Shown piece by piece: positions 44,652 to 53,832 of a stretch of DNA of 64,000 bases; position 1 is the stretch's first letter, and the number at the start of each line of letters is the position of its first letter. Both the position numbers and the translations under genes were made by a program. The notes under the pieces are model-generated. The model saw only the letters and a program-made list of their open reading frames with translations, was not told the DNA's origin and did no database searches. Source of the stretch: an uncultured Oceanospirillales bacterium (GTDB lineage Bacteria > Pseudomonadota > Gammaproteobacteria > Xanthomonadales > SZUA-36); the NCBI GenBank assembly GCA_913055655.1, contig CAJXKA010000001.1, forward strand, positions 1,730,160 through 1,794,159. Direction: 5' to 3'.

Positions 44652-47132
44652 TCAGTACTCGCGCTGGGCCAGGTAGGACTCACAGACACTCTCGCTGGGT
44701 TGCCACGCATCGGCATAGGGATTACCCACACAGACCACGTCCAGGAACTTCTCGCGTTCGGCTTTTTGCCGGGCCTGTTGTTTTTCCATGATCGGAGCGA
44801 ACCCTGGATCCTGGTACAGGAACTCGAGGAAATCGAGGTTGGTAACGATGAAATAGCCTTGATCAACCGACGCCTCGATTAAAGCCAGGCCAGCTTCACG
44901 ATCACCTCCCAGGTATTCGGCAAAGCCGCGTTTGAACTCCGGGCATCCCAACCACCAGTCACAGCCCACCAGGCCACCTTTTTTGTCGGCCTCGATGTCT
45001 TCTCTCAGCGCTTCAAGCAGCGCCTGGCGAATTTCTGGGCCTCCCGTTTCCCGTCGCGCCCTGTTATACGCCAGTACGAATTCAGCCTCCATTGCATCAA
45101 GTCCGGAAAGGCCTGGGACAGATGACCAGATGGCATCGAGGACGGGCCTGGCGCCTGAATAGTCTCCGGAGCCAGCCAGCGATAAGCCATAAATCACATT
45201 CGTCTCGAAATCGCGGTGTTGATCGGTGCGGGTTTCTTCCAGCGCGGATACCAATGCCCTGGGACGGCCGGCGTAGTACAGGTGAAACAAGAGACCACCA
45301 TGGACACTGCCCAGGTTTGCCTCCGCTTCATCACTCAGTCCCATGGCTGCCAAATTCAACGCGCTCTTTTCCAACAGGCCCATCATCGCCAGGAAGATGA
45401 AGAATTCGTCCGCCGCGGACATGAAACCCGCCTGGATGCCTTTCAGGCTCTCGATCGCTCCTTTGCTCCAGTCTCCGTCAAGCGACACGAAATGGGCGTG
45501 CAGTTCCGATGCCCAGTCCGGGTTGAGGCTATACAGTTTATCCAGTTGCTTTCCGGCTTCCTCTCTGCGATCTCTTCTCGCGTAATCGAAATAAAGGTTA
45601 CTGATGGCGGGGGAGGATAACGGATCGAGCGATGCCGCCTTGCGAGCAGACTCGAGCGCCTCGTTCCAGCGGCTGGTCAGGCGATAATTGTTGCTGAGCC
45701 AGAGGTGAGCCAGTGCCAGGTTCGGATTCCGTTCGATTGCGCTTTTGTAGTAAGTGATTTTTTCATCCAGTTCACCAGGCATTTGTTTCCCCGCCCCCAT
45801 CAGTAAATGGGCTTCGGCGAGTTCAGGATCGAGTTCAATCGCTCGCCTGGCATGTGCACTAACCTGCGCCCTCCTTTCAGCATCGTCAATTCCGGCGTAG
45901 ACCAGGTGTAAACCCATCGAGATTGCCAACTGCACATGTCCGCGTGCACAGTCCGGTTCCAGTTCCACGACCTCTGCGAACGCTTCGGCGGCTCTCTTCA
46001 ACTCGACCGCCTCGCGGCTCTTCATAAGGTGCTTGCCGCGAAGGAATGCTTCGCCCGCTTCTGCGGTTTTCGGACAATGGTGTATGGGGGTGAAGGCCAA
46101 CGAAAGCTCGGTGGAAGAGCGGAGCCTTTCCACAATGGCGGCAGAGATCTCGTCCTGCAATGTGAAGACATCAGACATCGGCCGCTCAAAGGTCTGCGAC
46201 CATACATGCGCGTCCTGGTTAGCATCGATGAGTTGGGCCGTAACGCGAATGCGATCTCCCGACTTGCGCACGGAGCCTTCGATGACGTGATCGACGTTGA
46301 GCTGCTCGGCAATACGGGGGATGTCCAGGTCCTCGTTACCGAAAGCGAACGACGACGTCCGGGAAATCACCCTGAGACCGGGTACCTGTGACAGCAGGTT
46401 CAGAATCTCCTCCGCCATACCATCGGAAAAATAGTCCTGGGCGGGGTCGTCACTCAGGTTTACGAATGGCAGCACGGCAATCGCAGGCCTTTCATCAACG
46501 CCATCGACCGAATCGCCGGGAATTCCCCGGCTCATCTCTCTGGTATCGGCGGTATTTCGGGCAGGCTCCAGCAGCGACCTGTCCAGTACAAGATAAATCG
46601 TTGCAATCGCGAGTACGGCCAGGATGGCGAGAATGCGGTTGAGCAATCTGTGTGTTCGCGAAGAATGGGTTTGAGCGCGTCCTACATGCTTTCGGTCAGC
46701 CACGTCGTTCGAGGGGGCGACTCGATTCTCGACCTGGACCTCCGCAGCCAGCCTGTAACCTCTCCCCCGCACAGCCTTGACCAGTTGCGGATGCTTTCCA
46801 TCATCACCGAGTTCCTGGCGCAGGAGTTTGATTCTCTGGACAAGGTTTTCGGGCGATACAAAGCCCCGACCCCAAGCCTCCGAAGTGAATTCTTCGAGCG
46901 TCACAACGTTGGGTGAGTGCCGGATCAGGGTGAGGAGAACGGAAAACGTGAGCTCAGGGAGCTCGCGACAGCCATCCGGGCCTGAAAGCTCTCGCGTACC
47001 GGTATCAAGCCGCAACCCTCCGAACGTAAACACCTGGCCCTCACCAGGAGTCACCTGGCCTGGCCCGTCGGCGTTGTCCCGGCTGCGCCCGGTTGTCACG
47101 GAACCCCTGTCATCGATCCGGTCGTTTGACAT
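44652..47132 (-). CDS. Transmembrane wHTH regulator with TolB-like domain and TPR repeats
   Basis: 826 residues from ATG 47132. Residues about 35-135 form a CadC/OmpR-type winged helix (SPENLVQRIKLLRQELGDDG, then VRGRGYRLA). One TM helix lies near 165-185. The extracytoplasmic part starts with a FlgO/TolB-like domain (AIAVLPFVNLSDDPAQDYFSD, VDHVIEGSVRKSGDRIRV), followed by many TPR-like repeats (LDPELAEAHLLMGAG, NPNLALAHLWLSNNYR). This one-component architecture is expanded in Xanthomonadales-type genomes. The divergent target, 283 bp away, is the ScyD/ScyE-like secreted protein gene at 47416. Confidence 0.93.
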   Translation of the reverse strand: MSNDRIDDRGSVTTGRSRDNADGPGQVTPGEGQVFTFGGLRLDTGTRELSGPDGCRELPELTFSVLLTLIRHSPNVVTLEEFTSEAWGRGFVSPENLVQRIKLLRQELGDDGKHPQLVKAVRGRGYRLAAEVQVENRVAPSNDVADRKHVGRAQTHSSRTHRLLNRILAILAVLAIATIYLVLDRSLLEPARNTADTREMSRGIPGDSVDGVDERPAIAVLPFVNLSDDPAQDYFSDGMAEEILNLLSQVPGLRVISRTSSFAFGNEDLDIPRIAEQLNVDHVIEGSVRKSGDRIRVTAQLIDANQDAHVWSQTFERPMSDVFTLQDEISAAIVERLRSSTELSLAFTPIHHCPKTAEAGEAFLRGKHLMKSREAVELKRAAEAFAEVVELEPDCARGHVQLAISMGLHLVYAGIDDAERRAQVSAHARRAIELDPELAEAHLLMGAGKQMPGELDEKITYYKSAIERNPNLALAHLWLSNNYRLTSRWNEALESARKAASLDPLSSPAISNLYFDYARRDRREEAGKQLDKLYSLNPDWASELHAHFVSLDGDWSKGAIESLKGIQAGFMSAADEFFIFLAMMGLLEKSALNLAAMGLSDEAEANLGSVHGGLLFHLYYAGRPRALVSALEETRTDQHRDFETNVIYGLSLAGSGDYSGARPVLDAIWSSVPGLSGLDAMEAEFVLAYNRARRETGGPEIRQALLEALREDIEADKKGGLVGCDWWLGCPEFKRGFAEYLGGDREAGLALIEASVDQGYFIVTNLDFLEFLYQDPGFAPIMEKQQARQKAEREKFLDVVCVGNPYADAWQPSESVCESYLAQREY

Positions 47133-47415
47133 TCATCTCGGCCTGTCAACGCCTAAAAGTGTAGGCGAAAAACCAGCGAGTTGAGTGCTGCAGGAGAAAA
47201 CGCGCTGAAAATAATTTTTATAAAACCTTGTTTTTATTGATAACTAAAACCTTTCACCAAGTTTTCACCAGAGCATCACTTTTTTTAGATTTACCGAACG
47301 TACGTTACAAGCATCCTGATCATTAACTTGATGCGGGTGGCAGGCGAGACAGCTGTCGATTATTTGATAATGAGGCGCGCGCTTCTTCCTATTCCAACAA
47401 GCTGGGAGAAGTCTC
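47133..47415. promoter_or_regulatory. AT-rich divergent intergenic region with a perfect palindrome
   Basis: Composition drops sharply to AT-rich at about 47195-47330 (T and A runs at 47210-47290), unlike the rest of the window. AACGTACGTT (47297-47306) is a perfect 10-bp dyad. A GATAAT hexamer lies at 47366-47371, 45 bp before the plus-strand start. Such soft DNA between a membrane wHTH regulator and its likely target suits CadC-type binding and nucleoid silencing. Confidence 0.5.
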
Positions 47416-48438
47416 ATGTTCACCAAGATCTGCAGAGTAGTAGTACAGCGTTCAGGCCAACGTTTTCATTGTGCTTTTGCTACGAGATTGGTCGTCTTGT
47501 TAACACTGGTTCTGGCGATCGCTTTACCTCTTACTACCAACGCCCAGTTGGTATCCGGACTACAGGGTGCAGTGGGCAGCACGATTGGTCCTGACGGCGC
47601 GATTTACGCAACAGAAAACCTGACCGGATCAATTTCCCGAATTGACCCTGCTACGGGCGACCGGTCGCTGTATGCAACGGGTCTACCACCGCAACTCCCC
47701 TGGGTCGGTTTCGGCGGAGTTTTTGATGTTGTTTTCCTCGACGAGGTAGCCTACGCCCTGGTCATAGTTGTCGACTCCACGCTGGGGGGGTCGGACATCA
47801 GTGGCATCTACCGTATAGATGGCCCCGACAGTTCCACGCCAATCGCTGATCTTGGTTCCTTCGCATTGGCCAACCCGCCGACTACTCCGTTTTTCTTACC
47901 CACCGGCGTCCCATACTCCATTGAGACTTACCGTGGCGATTTTCTGGTCGCAGACGGGCACCACAACCGCATACTCCAGGTAACGCTGGACGGTGAAATA
48001 TCGGAGTTCAAGGTATTCACCAACATCGTGCCAACCGGGCTGGAAGTCAGGGGAAACATGGTCTTAATGGCTCAAGCGGGTCCTGTACCCCATTTTCCCG
48101 AGGACGGAAAAGTTGCGGCGATGTCCGAGCACTCAGAGCCAGTCGAGATAGCCGCTGGTGCCAGGCTGGCAGTTGATGTGGAGTTCGGCCGCGGCCAGAG
48201 CCTCTACGTTCTGGCGCAGGGTACTTGGGACAATACTTCTGATGGCACACCGGCGCTGCCTGGAACAGGTTACCTGTCCAGAATCAACGATGATGGAAGC
48301 CTGACCACCGTGGCCGAAAACCTGAATCTACCGACTTCGATGGAGTTGATCGGGAACGACGCTTACATCGTGACACTGACCGGCGAAATATGGGTCGTGG
48401 AGGACGTTGGAGAACCGCCTTATGGGCCCGCGTTCTGA
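47416..48438 (+). CDS. ScyD/ScyE-family secreted beta-propeller protein
   Basis: 340 residues, with a Sec signal (LTLVLAIALPLTTNAQ). The mature protein starts at once with VSGLQGAVGSTIGPDG, then VTENLTGSISRIDP-like and FLVADGHHNRILQV blades, the NHL-type propeller sequence of ScyD/ScyE proteins. In cyanobacteria that family lies near scytonemin biosynthesis genes, but most homologues elsewhere have unknown roles. It is divergent from the wHTH-TolB-TPR regulator and ends in a clear hairpin terminator. Probably periplasmic or extracellular. Confidence 0.85.
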   Translation: MFTKICRVVVQRSGQRFHCAFATRLVVLLTLVLAIALPLTTNAQLVSGLQGAVGSTIGPDGAIYATENLTGSISRIDPATGDRSLYATGLPPQLPWVGFGGVFDVVFLDEVAYALVIVVDSTLGGSDISGIYRIDGPDSSTPIADLGSFALANPPTTPFFLPTGVPYSIETYRGDFLVADGHHNRILQVTLDGEISEFKVFTNIVPTGLEVRGNMVLMAQAGPVPHFPEDGKVAAMSEHSEPVEIAAGARLAVDVEFGRGQSLYVLAQGTWDNTSDGTPALPGTGYLSRINDDGSLTTVAENLNLPTSMELIGNDAYIVTLTGEIWVVEDVGEPPYGPAF

Positions 48439-48470
48439 CATGCTTGTAAGCAAGCAGGCAGGCAACAAAC

Positions 48471-48499
48471 GAGGCGGGGCTTACCACATGCCCCGCCTC
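48471..48499 (+). terminator. Terminator after the ScyD-like gene
   Basis: GAGGCGGGGC (48471-48480) pairs with GCCCCGCCTC (48490-48499) around a 9-nt loop; TCCTTAAATTT follows. A smaller TGCTTG-TAAG-CAAGCA hairpin (48441-48456) precedes it. Confidence 0.75.
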
Positions 48500-48620
48500 T
48501 CCTTAAATTTGGGCGGTGAGTTCCATGCGCGGGGCAAGCCCGCGGCTGGATTTGATACTGAGCGAACTTTGGGTCCCATTTTTGGTCTGCGTTTAAGACC
48601 CACCACACAGGAACCCGCCA

Positions 48621-49025
48621 ATGCCCTCACCCAAACTGATGATCGCCCTCCTCGCCGCCACGCTCGTCGCCCAGGCCCCGTTCAACGAAGTCCACGCCGA
48701 CCCGGTACCGGATCAAACCCGTATCGTTTCGGATATTGAGAGCCATCACCTGTTGGTGGACACCTCGGCGCTTGGCGCGGGACCGGTTGGCGACGGGGCC
48801 GCCGACTCGGCTGCGATCCGCAGTTCCGTTCGCAAGGGTGATGTGATCGAGTTCAGGGTCACCTCGATTTACTACGCGGATTCGAACGATGAACCCCAGC
48901 GCGAGGTGGACTCGATCGTCAGGTACCGAATGGACGGAAACCACTGGGCGCTGATGGACGTGCAAACGGAACGCACGCGCCACACGACCCCGGGCAACCC
49001 GGGCGAGACCGGCAGGGACTGCTGA
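48621..49025 (+). CDS. Small secreted protein upstream of IPTL-CTERM giant
   Basis: 134 residues: Sec signal (MIALLAATLVAQAPFNEVHA), then a compact soluble domain whose core reads SVRKGDVIEFRVTSIYYAD and PQREVDSIVRYRMDGNHWA, with no Cys until the last residue. I do not recognise the family. It lies 295 bp upstream of the 1120-residue giant. A degenerate paralogue lies just upstream of the second giant (55981-56163), so the pair was probably duplicated as a unit. A partner or assembly role for the giants is inference from this repeated order. Confidence 0.75.
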   Translation: MPSPKLMIALLAATLVAQAPFNEVHADPVPDQTRIVSDIESHHLLVDTSALGAGPVGDGAADSAAIRSSVRKGDVIEFRVTSIYYADSNDEPQREVDSIVRYRMDGNHWALMDVQTERTRHTTPGNPGETGRDC

Positions 49026-49057
49026 GCCCTGCGCGGCCATCCGGCATTGCTCGGCTG

Positions 49058-49084
49058 AAACCCGGCGTTAGTTCAACGCCGGGT
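49058..49084 (+). terminator. Hairpin after the small secreted-protein gene
   Basis: AACCCGGCGTT (49058-49068) pairs with AACGCCGGGTT (49074-49084), loop AGTTC. It lies 33 bp after the stop and has no T tract. It also spans the stop codon of the TruD-like remnant on the minus strand. Confidence 0.5.
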
Positions 49085-49162
49085 TAGGAGGAAGCAGCAC
49101 GACAAACTCCCGCAGCATGGTCGTGGCGCGGGCCAGCCCCTGTGCCGCCACGACATATTTCC
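49067..49162 (-). pseudogene. Possible TruD-like C-terminal remnant
   Basis: The minus frame ending in TAA at 49067 reads ARATTMLREFVVLLPPN over 49085-49132, close to the TruD C-terminus YATTVLREVMALLPPG encoded at 43.55 kb. Most base differences in A-T-T-x-L-R-E are synonymous, so this would be an old or foreign copy rather than a recent duplication. No upstream TruD sequence is present. Chance similarity of a short motif remains possible. Confidence 0.4.
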
Positions 49163-49202
49163 ACGGTCTTTACCACGCTCATTACCACGGTATTACCACG
49201 GT
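49159..49202. repeat. Four 11-12-bp iterons upstream of the first giant gene
   Basis: The core CCACGGT or CCACGCT occurs at 49161, 49173, 49185 and 49196 (spacings 12, 12 and 11 bp), the last three within TTACCACGGT-type units. The array ends 118 bp before the giant's start. It is a candidate operator array. Confidence 0.55.
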
Positions 49203-49320
49203 CGCTCAAACCATTGAGTGGCAGACTGCCTGCCTTGACGGCACCAACCTTCGGTGAAACGTTGCACACATTGAGCGTGACATCACGTTCAGGGACCAGG
49301 GAAAAAGGGACTTTTTCACG

Positions 49321-52300
49321 ATGCGAACACATTCGGCACTGCCTTTCCTTCTGTCCGGCAAGCCCGGCGCCGCAGCGACAATTGCCGTCGCTCTACTCGT
49401 GGCAGTGACCGGGCCGGGCCTGGCGGCGGAGCCGCCAGCGCCCATCAAGCTGAGCGGCCCCCTCGTGACCGGCGGCAACGTAACTTCCAGGCAGTTCAGC
49501 CCTGACGGCCAGTGGGTCGTTTACAGGGCCGACCAGGACATCGATGGGGTGACCGAACTCTTCAGTGTTCCGGTCGGCGGGGGTACGCCCGTGAAACTCA
49601 ATGACCCGCTGCTCGCAGGTGCCGATGTCAATACCTTCACGATTAGCCCGGACTCCAGCACGGTCATCTACACGGCTGATCAGGACACCGTTGGCGCTGA
49701 CGAACTTTTCGCCGTACCCATCGCTGGAGGCACGGCCACACGCCTGAACGACCCCCTGGTTTCGGGCGGCAGGGTGTCCGACTTCACGCTCAGCCCGGAC
49801 GGCACGACCGTGGTCTTCATCGGTGACGTGGAGAGAGACGAGGTCACCGAGATCTTCAGTGTGCCCGTGAGCGGCGGCACGGTCACCAAGCTCAACCCGC
49901 CAGCGCCCAGCACCACCCGCGAGGTCCTGTTCACGCGACTCATCAGCGCCGACAGCAGCACGGTGGTTTTCCTGGCCGACCTGGATACCAACAGCGTCAA
50001 TGAGCTCTACAGCGTCCCCATCGGTGGCGGAACAGCCATCAAGCTGAATGACCCACTGCCCAATGGCGGGACCGTGGGATTGTTCGGCATCAAGCTCAGC
50101 CCGGACGGCAGCCGCGTGGTGTACAGCGCCGACCAGGAAACAAATAACATTCACGAGATCTTCAGCGTGCCCATCGGCGGCGGCACCGTCGTCAAACTCA
50201 ACGGCACGCTGCCACCGAGTAGCGATCCTTTTGTCATCCCCGCCATTTTTGAATTCCAGATTACGCCCGACGGCAGCACGGTGGTCTATCGCGGCACTCA
50301 GAATGACTTACAGATCGACGAGCTATTCAGCGTTCCTGTCACTGGCGGGGCGAACACGCAGCTGAGCACCCCGGGCGACGAACTGTTCAATTACGCGATC
50401 AGCGCTGACGGCAGCACGGTCGTGTACCAGACCAGCACCGGTGGCCAGGGGCTGGATGAGCTGTTCAGTGTCTCAATCCTCGGTGGCACGGTCACCCAGT
50501 TGAACGCGCCCGTTTCCGAAGGCGACACCGTTGGGTTTTTCGAGCTCAGTGCCGACAGCGGCTGGGTCACGTACACCACGGAATCCATCAATGCCTTTGA
50601 TGCCCCTTCATCAGCCCTGTTCAGCGTGCCCATCGGCGGCGGGAACCCCGTCCGGTTGACGCCGGAATTCACCGCTGGCAGCGGCTTGAACGGTAACGAT
50701 ATCAGCCCGGACAGCCGCTTCGTGGTGTATAGCGCGGACCAGGAGACGGCCGGCGTGCGGGAACTGTTCGCCATACCCATCGGGGGCGGCTCCACGTTAA
50801 AACTGAACGGCCCCATGGTCAGTGGCGGCGACATCGGTAGTTTCAGAATTGGCCCGACAAGCGAAACCGTGATCTACGTCGCCGACCAGGAAACGGACGA
50901 GGCCGATGAACTGTTCAGCGTCTCGCCGCTGGCCGTAGTGAATACTGCACCGGTGGCCGCGGACGATGGCTTCAACACGCCGTTCGATACCGGTTTGAGC
51001 GTGCCGGCGCCGGGCGTGCTGGCCAACGACAGCGACACGGACGGCGACACATTGACCGCCGTCCTGGACACCACCACTGCCAATGGCGTGCTGGAGCTGT
51101 TCGCCGATGGCAGTTTCAATTACACGCCCAACACCGGGTTCTCCGGCGCTGACACCTTTACCTACTACGCCAACGACGGCGTAGCCGATTCGAACATCGT
51201 GACCGTCACGATCACCGTCGAAGAGGCCAACCAGCCGCCCCTGGCGGTCGATGACCTGTTCAGCACCGCCCATGACACTGCCCTGGTCATCGCTCCCCCC
51301 GGTGTGCTGGCCAACGACAGCGACCCGGAAAGCGATCCGTTGGTAGCGGTCCTTTCCAGCGCGCCGACGAACGGTCAGTTGACGCTTGATGCAGACGGTG
51401 GATTCACCTACACGCCGAACGCCGGCTTCGCCGGCGCCGACAGCTTCACCTACCGCGCCAATGACGGCGAAGCCGACTCCGGCGATGCCACCGTGACCAT
51501 CGACGTCGCGGCGGCACCCAACCAGACACCCGTTGCGCTGGACGATGCCTACAGCACCGACCACGACACGGCCTTGACCCTGCCGGCACCCGGCGTACTG
51601 GGCAATGACAGCGACCCGGACGGCGACCCGTTGACCGCAACGCTGGTCAGCAGCCCGGCAAACGGCACGCTGTCATTCAACGCAGACGGCGGCTTCACCT
51701 ACACCCCGAACACCGGTTTCGACGGCATCGACAGCTTTACCTACCAGGCCAGCGACGGTGAAGCCGATTCCGACATCGCCACCGTGACCATCACCGTGGC
51801 GACCGCGCCCAACCTGGCGCCGGTGGCGGCCGACGATGCGTTCAGCACCACCGGCGACACCGCACTGGTTGTCACGGCCCCGGGTGTACTGGCCAACGAC
51901 AGCGACGCCGACGGCGATACCTTGACCGCGGCGCTGGTCGGCGGCCCGGCCAATGGCACGTTGAACCTGGGTGGGGACGGTGCATTCACGTACACACCCG
52001 ATGCCGGTTTTACCGGTAGCGACGCATTCTCCTACGTGGCAAATGATGGCAGCGATGACTCCAGCGCCGCCACGGTGACGATCACGGTCGAGGCGCCTAT
52101 CGTGACCCAGTTCGAAGTGGAATCAGCCACCGGCACCGGCCCTATCCTGGGCAGCATCAGCGGTGGCGGCGACACCTGCACCATCAGCCAGGCCGAAGCG
52201 CTGCTTCCGGGCGAGGTGGCCGGTAGCGGACTCGAAGAAACCGATTTCGAACATGGCCTGGTGGGCTTCGCGCTGATCAACTGCGTACCCGGCAGCAGCG

Positions 52301-52683
52301 TGACCGTCAGCCTGGAGTTCCCGGCTGCCCTGCCGGAAGGGACCGAGCTATTCAAGTTCGGACCCACGCCGGACGACCCGGTGCCACACCTGTACACCAT
52401 GCCGGCAACGATATCCGGCGCCATGGCCAGCTACACCGTCGTCGACGGCGGCCTGGGCGACGACGACCTGTCCGTCAACGGCAGCATTACCGACCCGGTG
52501 GGCCCGGGAACCCTGGCCGCGCCACCGCCGCCGCCACCGCCGCCGCCCCCAGGTAGCGGCGGTACCGCGGTACCGATACCGACAGTGCACGAATGGGCGA
52601 TGGTGCTGATGGCGCTGCTAATGGCCGGTGCCGGTTTCCGCCACCAGCGCACCGGGCAGGCGCGAAGGCGGTCGGCCGGTTAA
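49321..52683 (+). CDS. Cell-surface giant: TolB-like propeller, four cadherin-like repeats, anchor-U, IPTL-CTERM-type end
   Basis: 1120 residues. Signal to about 35. Residues 40-530 are TolB/WD40-like blades, each with a SPDGSTVVY-type strand and ELFSVPIGGGT loop. Four Big_9/cadherin-like domains (about 540-925) start NTAPVAADDGF, NQPPLAVDDLF, NQTPVALDDAY and NLAPVAADDAF, each with VLANDSDPDGD-type Ca-binding motifs. A choice-of-anchor U domain follows (about 925-1060), then a Pro-run, then VPIPTVHEWAMVLMALLMAG plus a basic tail, the IPTL-CTERM sorting signal (TIGR04174-type). A surface role after processing at the C-terminus is family knowledge. No sorting protease gene lies in this window. 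Confidence 0.9.
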   Translation: MRTHSALPFLLSGKPGAAATIAVALLVAVTGPGLAAEPPAPIKLSGPLVTGGNVTSRQFSPDGQWVVYRADQDIDGVTELFSVPVGGGTPVKLNDPLLAGADVNTFTISPDSSTVIYTADQDTVGADELFAVPIAGGTATRLNDPLVSGGRVSDFTLSPDGTTVVFIGDVERDEVTEIFSVPVSGGTVTKLNPPAPSTTREVLFTRLISADSSTVVFLADLDTNSVNELYSVPIGGGTAIKLNDPLPNGGTVGLFGIKLSPDGSRVVYSADQETNNIHEIFSVPIGGGTVVKLNGTLPPSSDPFVIPAIFEFQITPDGSTVVYRGTQNDLQIDELFSVPVTGGANTQLSTPGDELFNYAISADGSTVVYQTSTGGQGLDELFSVSILGGTVTQLNAPVSEGDTVGFFELSADSGWVTYTTESINAFDAPSSALFSVPIGGGNPVRLTPEFTAGSGLNGNDISPDSRFVVYSADQETAGVRELFAIPIGGGSTLKLNGPMVSGGDIGSFRIGPTSETVIYVADQETDEADELFSVSPLAVVNTAPVAADDGFNTPFDTGLSVPAPGVLANDSDTDGDTLTAVLDTTTANGVLELFADGSFNYTPNTGFSGADTFTYYANDGVADSNIVTVTITVEEANQPPLAVDDLFSTAHDTALVIAPPGVLANDSDPESDPLVAVLSSAPTNGQLTLDADGGFTYTPNAGFAGADSFTYRANDGEADSGDATVTIDVAAAPNQTPVALDDAYSTDHDTALTLPAPGVLGNDSDPDGDPLTATLVSSPANGTLSFNADGGFTYTPNTGFDGIDSFTYQASDGEADSDIATVTITVATAPNLAPVAADDAFSTTGDTALVVTAPGVLANDSDADGDTLTAALVGGPANGTLNLGGDGAFTYTPDAGFTGSDAFSYVANDGSDDSSAATVTITVEAPIVTQFEVESATGTGPILGSISGGGDTCTISQAEALLPGEVAGSGLEETDFEHGLVGFALINCVPGSSVTVSLEFPAALPEGTELFKFGPTPDDPVPHLYTMPATISGAMASYTVVDGGLGDDDLSVNGSITDPVGPGTLAAPPPPPPPPPPGSGGTAVPIPTVHEWAMVLMALLMAGAGFRHQRTGQARRRSAG

Positions 52684-52693
52684 GCCGGCCGGC
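52671..52693 (+). other. GC hairpin whose loop contains the giant's stop codon
   Basis: CGGCCGG (52673-52679) pairs with CCGGCCG (52685-52691), extended by a T-G and a G-C pair; the loop TTAAG contains the TAA stop of the 1120-residue gene. A near-identical hairpin sequence follows the second giant (62211-62238). Confidence 0.6.
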
Positions 52694-52725
52694 GCGTCGC
52701 CAACCGGCACCCAAGCCACTTTCGC

Positions 52726-53712
52726 CTAATATGGATACGCCTCCAGCATCCCTTGTGGCATGTGGCTCGTTGTCTCACCGTTTTTTTTCCTGCGCTCGAA
52801 GCGTTGGCGGTACTCCCCAGGCGATGCACCCATTACACGTTTAAATACCTTGCCGAACGAACTCTCCGATTCGTAACCAACCGCTTCGGCGACAGCAGCA
52901 ATCTTGACCGCCCGCTGCTCACGGAGCATGGAGGCCGCGCGCACCATTCGCCATTGTGTCAGGTGATGTAGCGGTGTCTCGCCGACAAGCCTCCGAAACC
53001 GTTCAGCGAAAGCCGAACGTGACATGAAAACGCCCTCCGCCAGGTCCGGCACTGTCCAGCTTTTGGCGGGTTCTTCATGCATGAGGCGCAGCGCCTCACC
53101 GATCTGCGGATCGGCAATCGCTCGGAGCCAGCTTGGGCTGCCGTCGTTAAGCATGGACCGGATCTGGCTTCGCATCGCCTGGATGAACAGGACCTCGGCA
53201 AGCCGATCGACGATGGCAATAGAGCCGGGCTGGTTTCCGGATGTTTCCGCCTCCAGGTGCTGCAGCGTGGCCCCAAACCACGATGTATCGTGCGCAGACG
53301 CCGGCAGGTGAACGACGGGCGGCAGGTGTTTGATCAGCATTTCGCTGTCCGGCGAGGCAAACGTGAAGCAACCGGCAATGACCGAGGTCCGCGTACCCTC
53401 GCCGCCGTGTTCAATCAGTCTCGTCCGGTGAAACTGCCCCGGGGGAACGACATCAGACGCCCGCCGGACGGGCACGCCTGGCCCGCTCAGCAGCGCGTAG
53501 GTCTCCGGGGAAGGAAGAAAGACAAAGTCACCCCCAACCAGGGGGATGGGTGGACCATCGTCGACGGTCAGCTGACAGGAACCTCGCGAAACGACCAAGC
53601 AGATGCCCTTGTTTCCCGGAAAACCCAGGCCAAAAGGCGCGGATAGCTCAAGCCGGCCGTACAACTGGCCCCGGGTTCTCAGCAGCGACATCACTTCCGT
53701 CAGTACGTCCAT
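52726..53712 (-). CDS. AraC-family regulator (cupin_6 type)
   Basis: 328 residues from ATG 53712 (MDVLTEVMSLLRTRGQLYGR), the usual start of the AraC_binding_2/cupin_6 subfamily; the 17-residue extension upstream is less likely. The N-terminal cupin has the LPSPETYALLSGPG loop. The C-terminal HTH pair includes WTVPDLAEGVFMSRSAFAERF and VAEAVGYESESSFGKVFKRV. It is divergent from the NTF2-like/SDR/haloperoxidase operon, with 120 bp between starts, and is the expected regulator of that operon. Confidence 0.94.
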   Translation of the reverse strand: MDVLTEVMSLLRTRGQLYGRLELSAPFGLGFPGNKGICLVVSRGSCQLTVDDGPPIPLVGGDFVFLPSPETYALLSGPGVPVRRASDVVPPGQFHRTRLIEHGGEGTRTSVIAGCFTFASPDSEMLIKHLPPVVHLPASAHDTSWFGATLQHLEAETSGNQPGSIAIVDRLAEVLFIQAMRSQIRSMLNDGSPSWLRAIADPQIGEALRLMHEEPAKSWTVPDLAEGVFMSRSAFAERFRRLVGETPLHHLTQWRMVRAASMLREQRAVKIAAVAEAVGYESESSFGKVFKRVMGASPGEYRQRFERRKKNGETTSHMPQGMLEAYPY

Positions 53713-53832
53713 ATCATCTCGACTATCTGGCGTTTTGGACCATTTATAGCGCCTATCAAGCATAGATCGTCTATTTCATCAGGTCTAGACTTTTTCCAAC
53801 GTCATGAACATTTAAATGAACAAGGAGGCCCC
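53713..53832. promoter_or_regulatory. Divergent control region with a CATTTAAATG palindrome
   Basis: The 120-bp gap contains GTCTAGAC and the 10-bp perfect palindrome CATTTAAATG (53809-53818) next to the AAGGAGG ribosome-binding site of the first operon gene. Plausible AraC-family operator DNA; no consensus promoter can be fixed. Confidence 0.3.
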
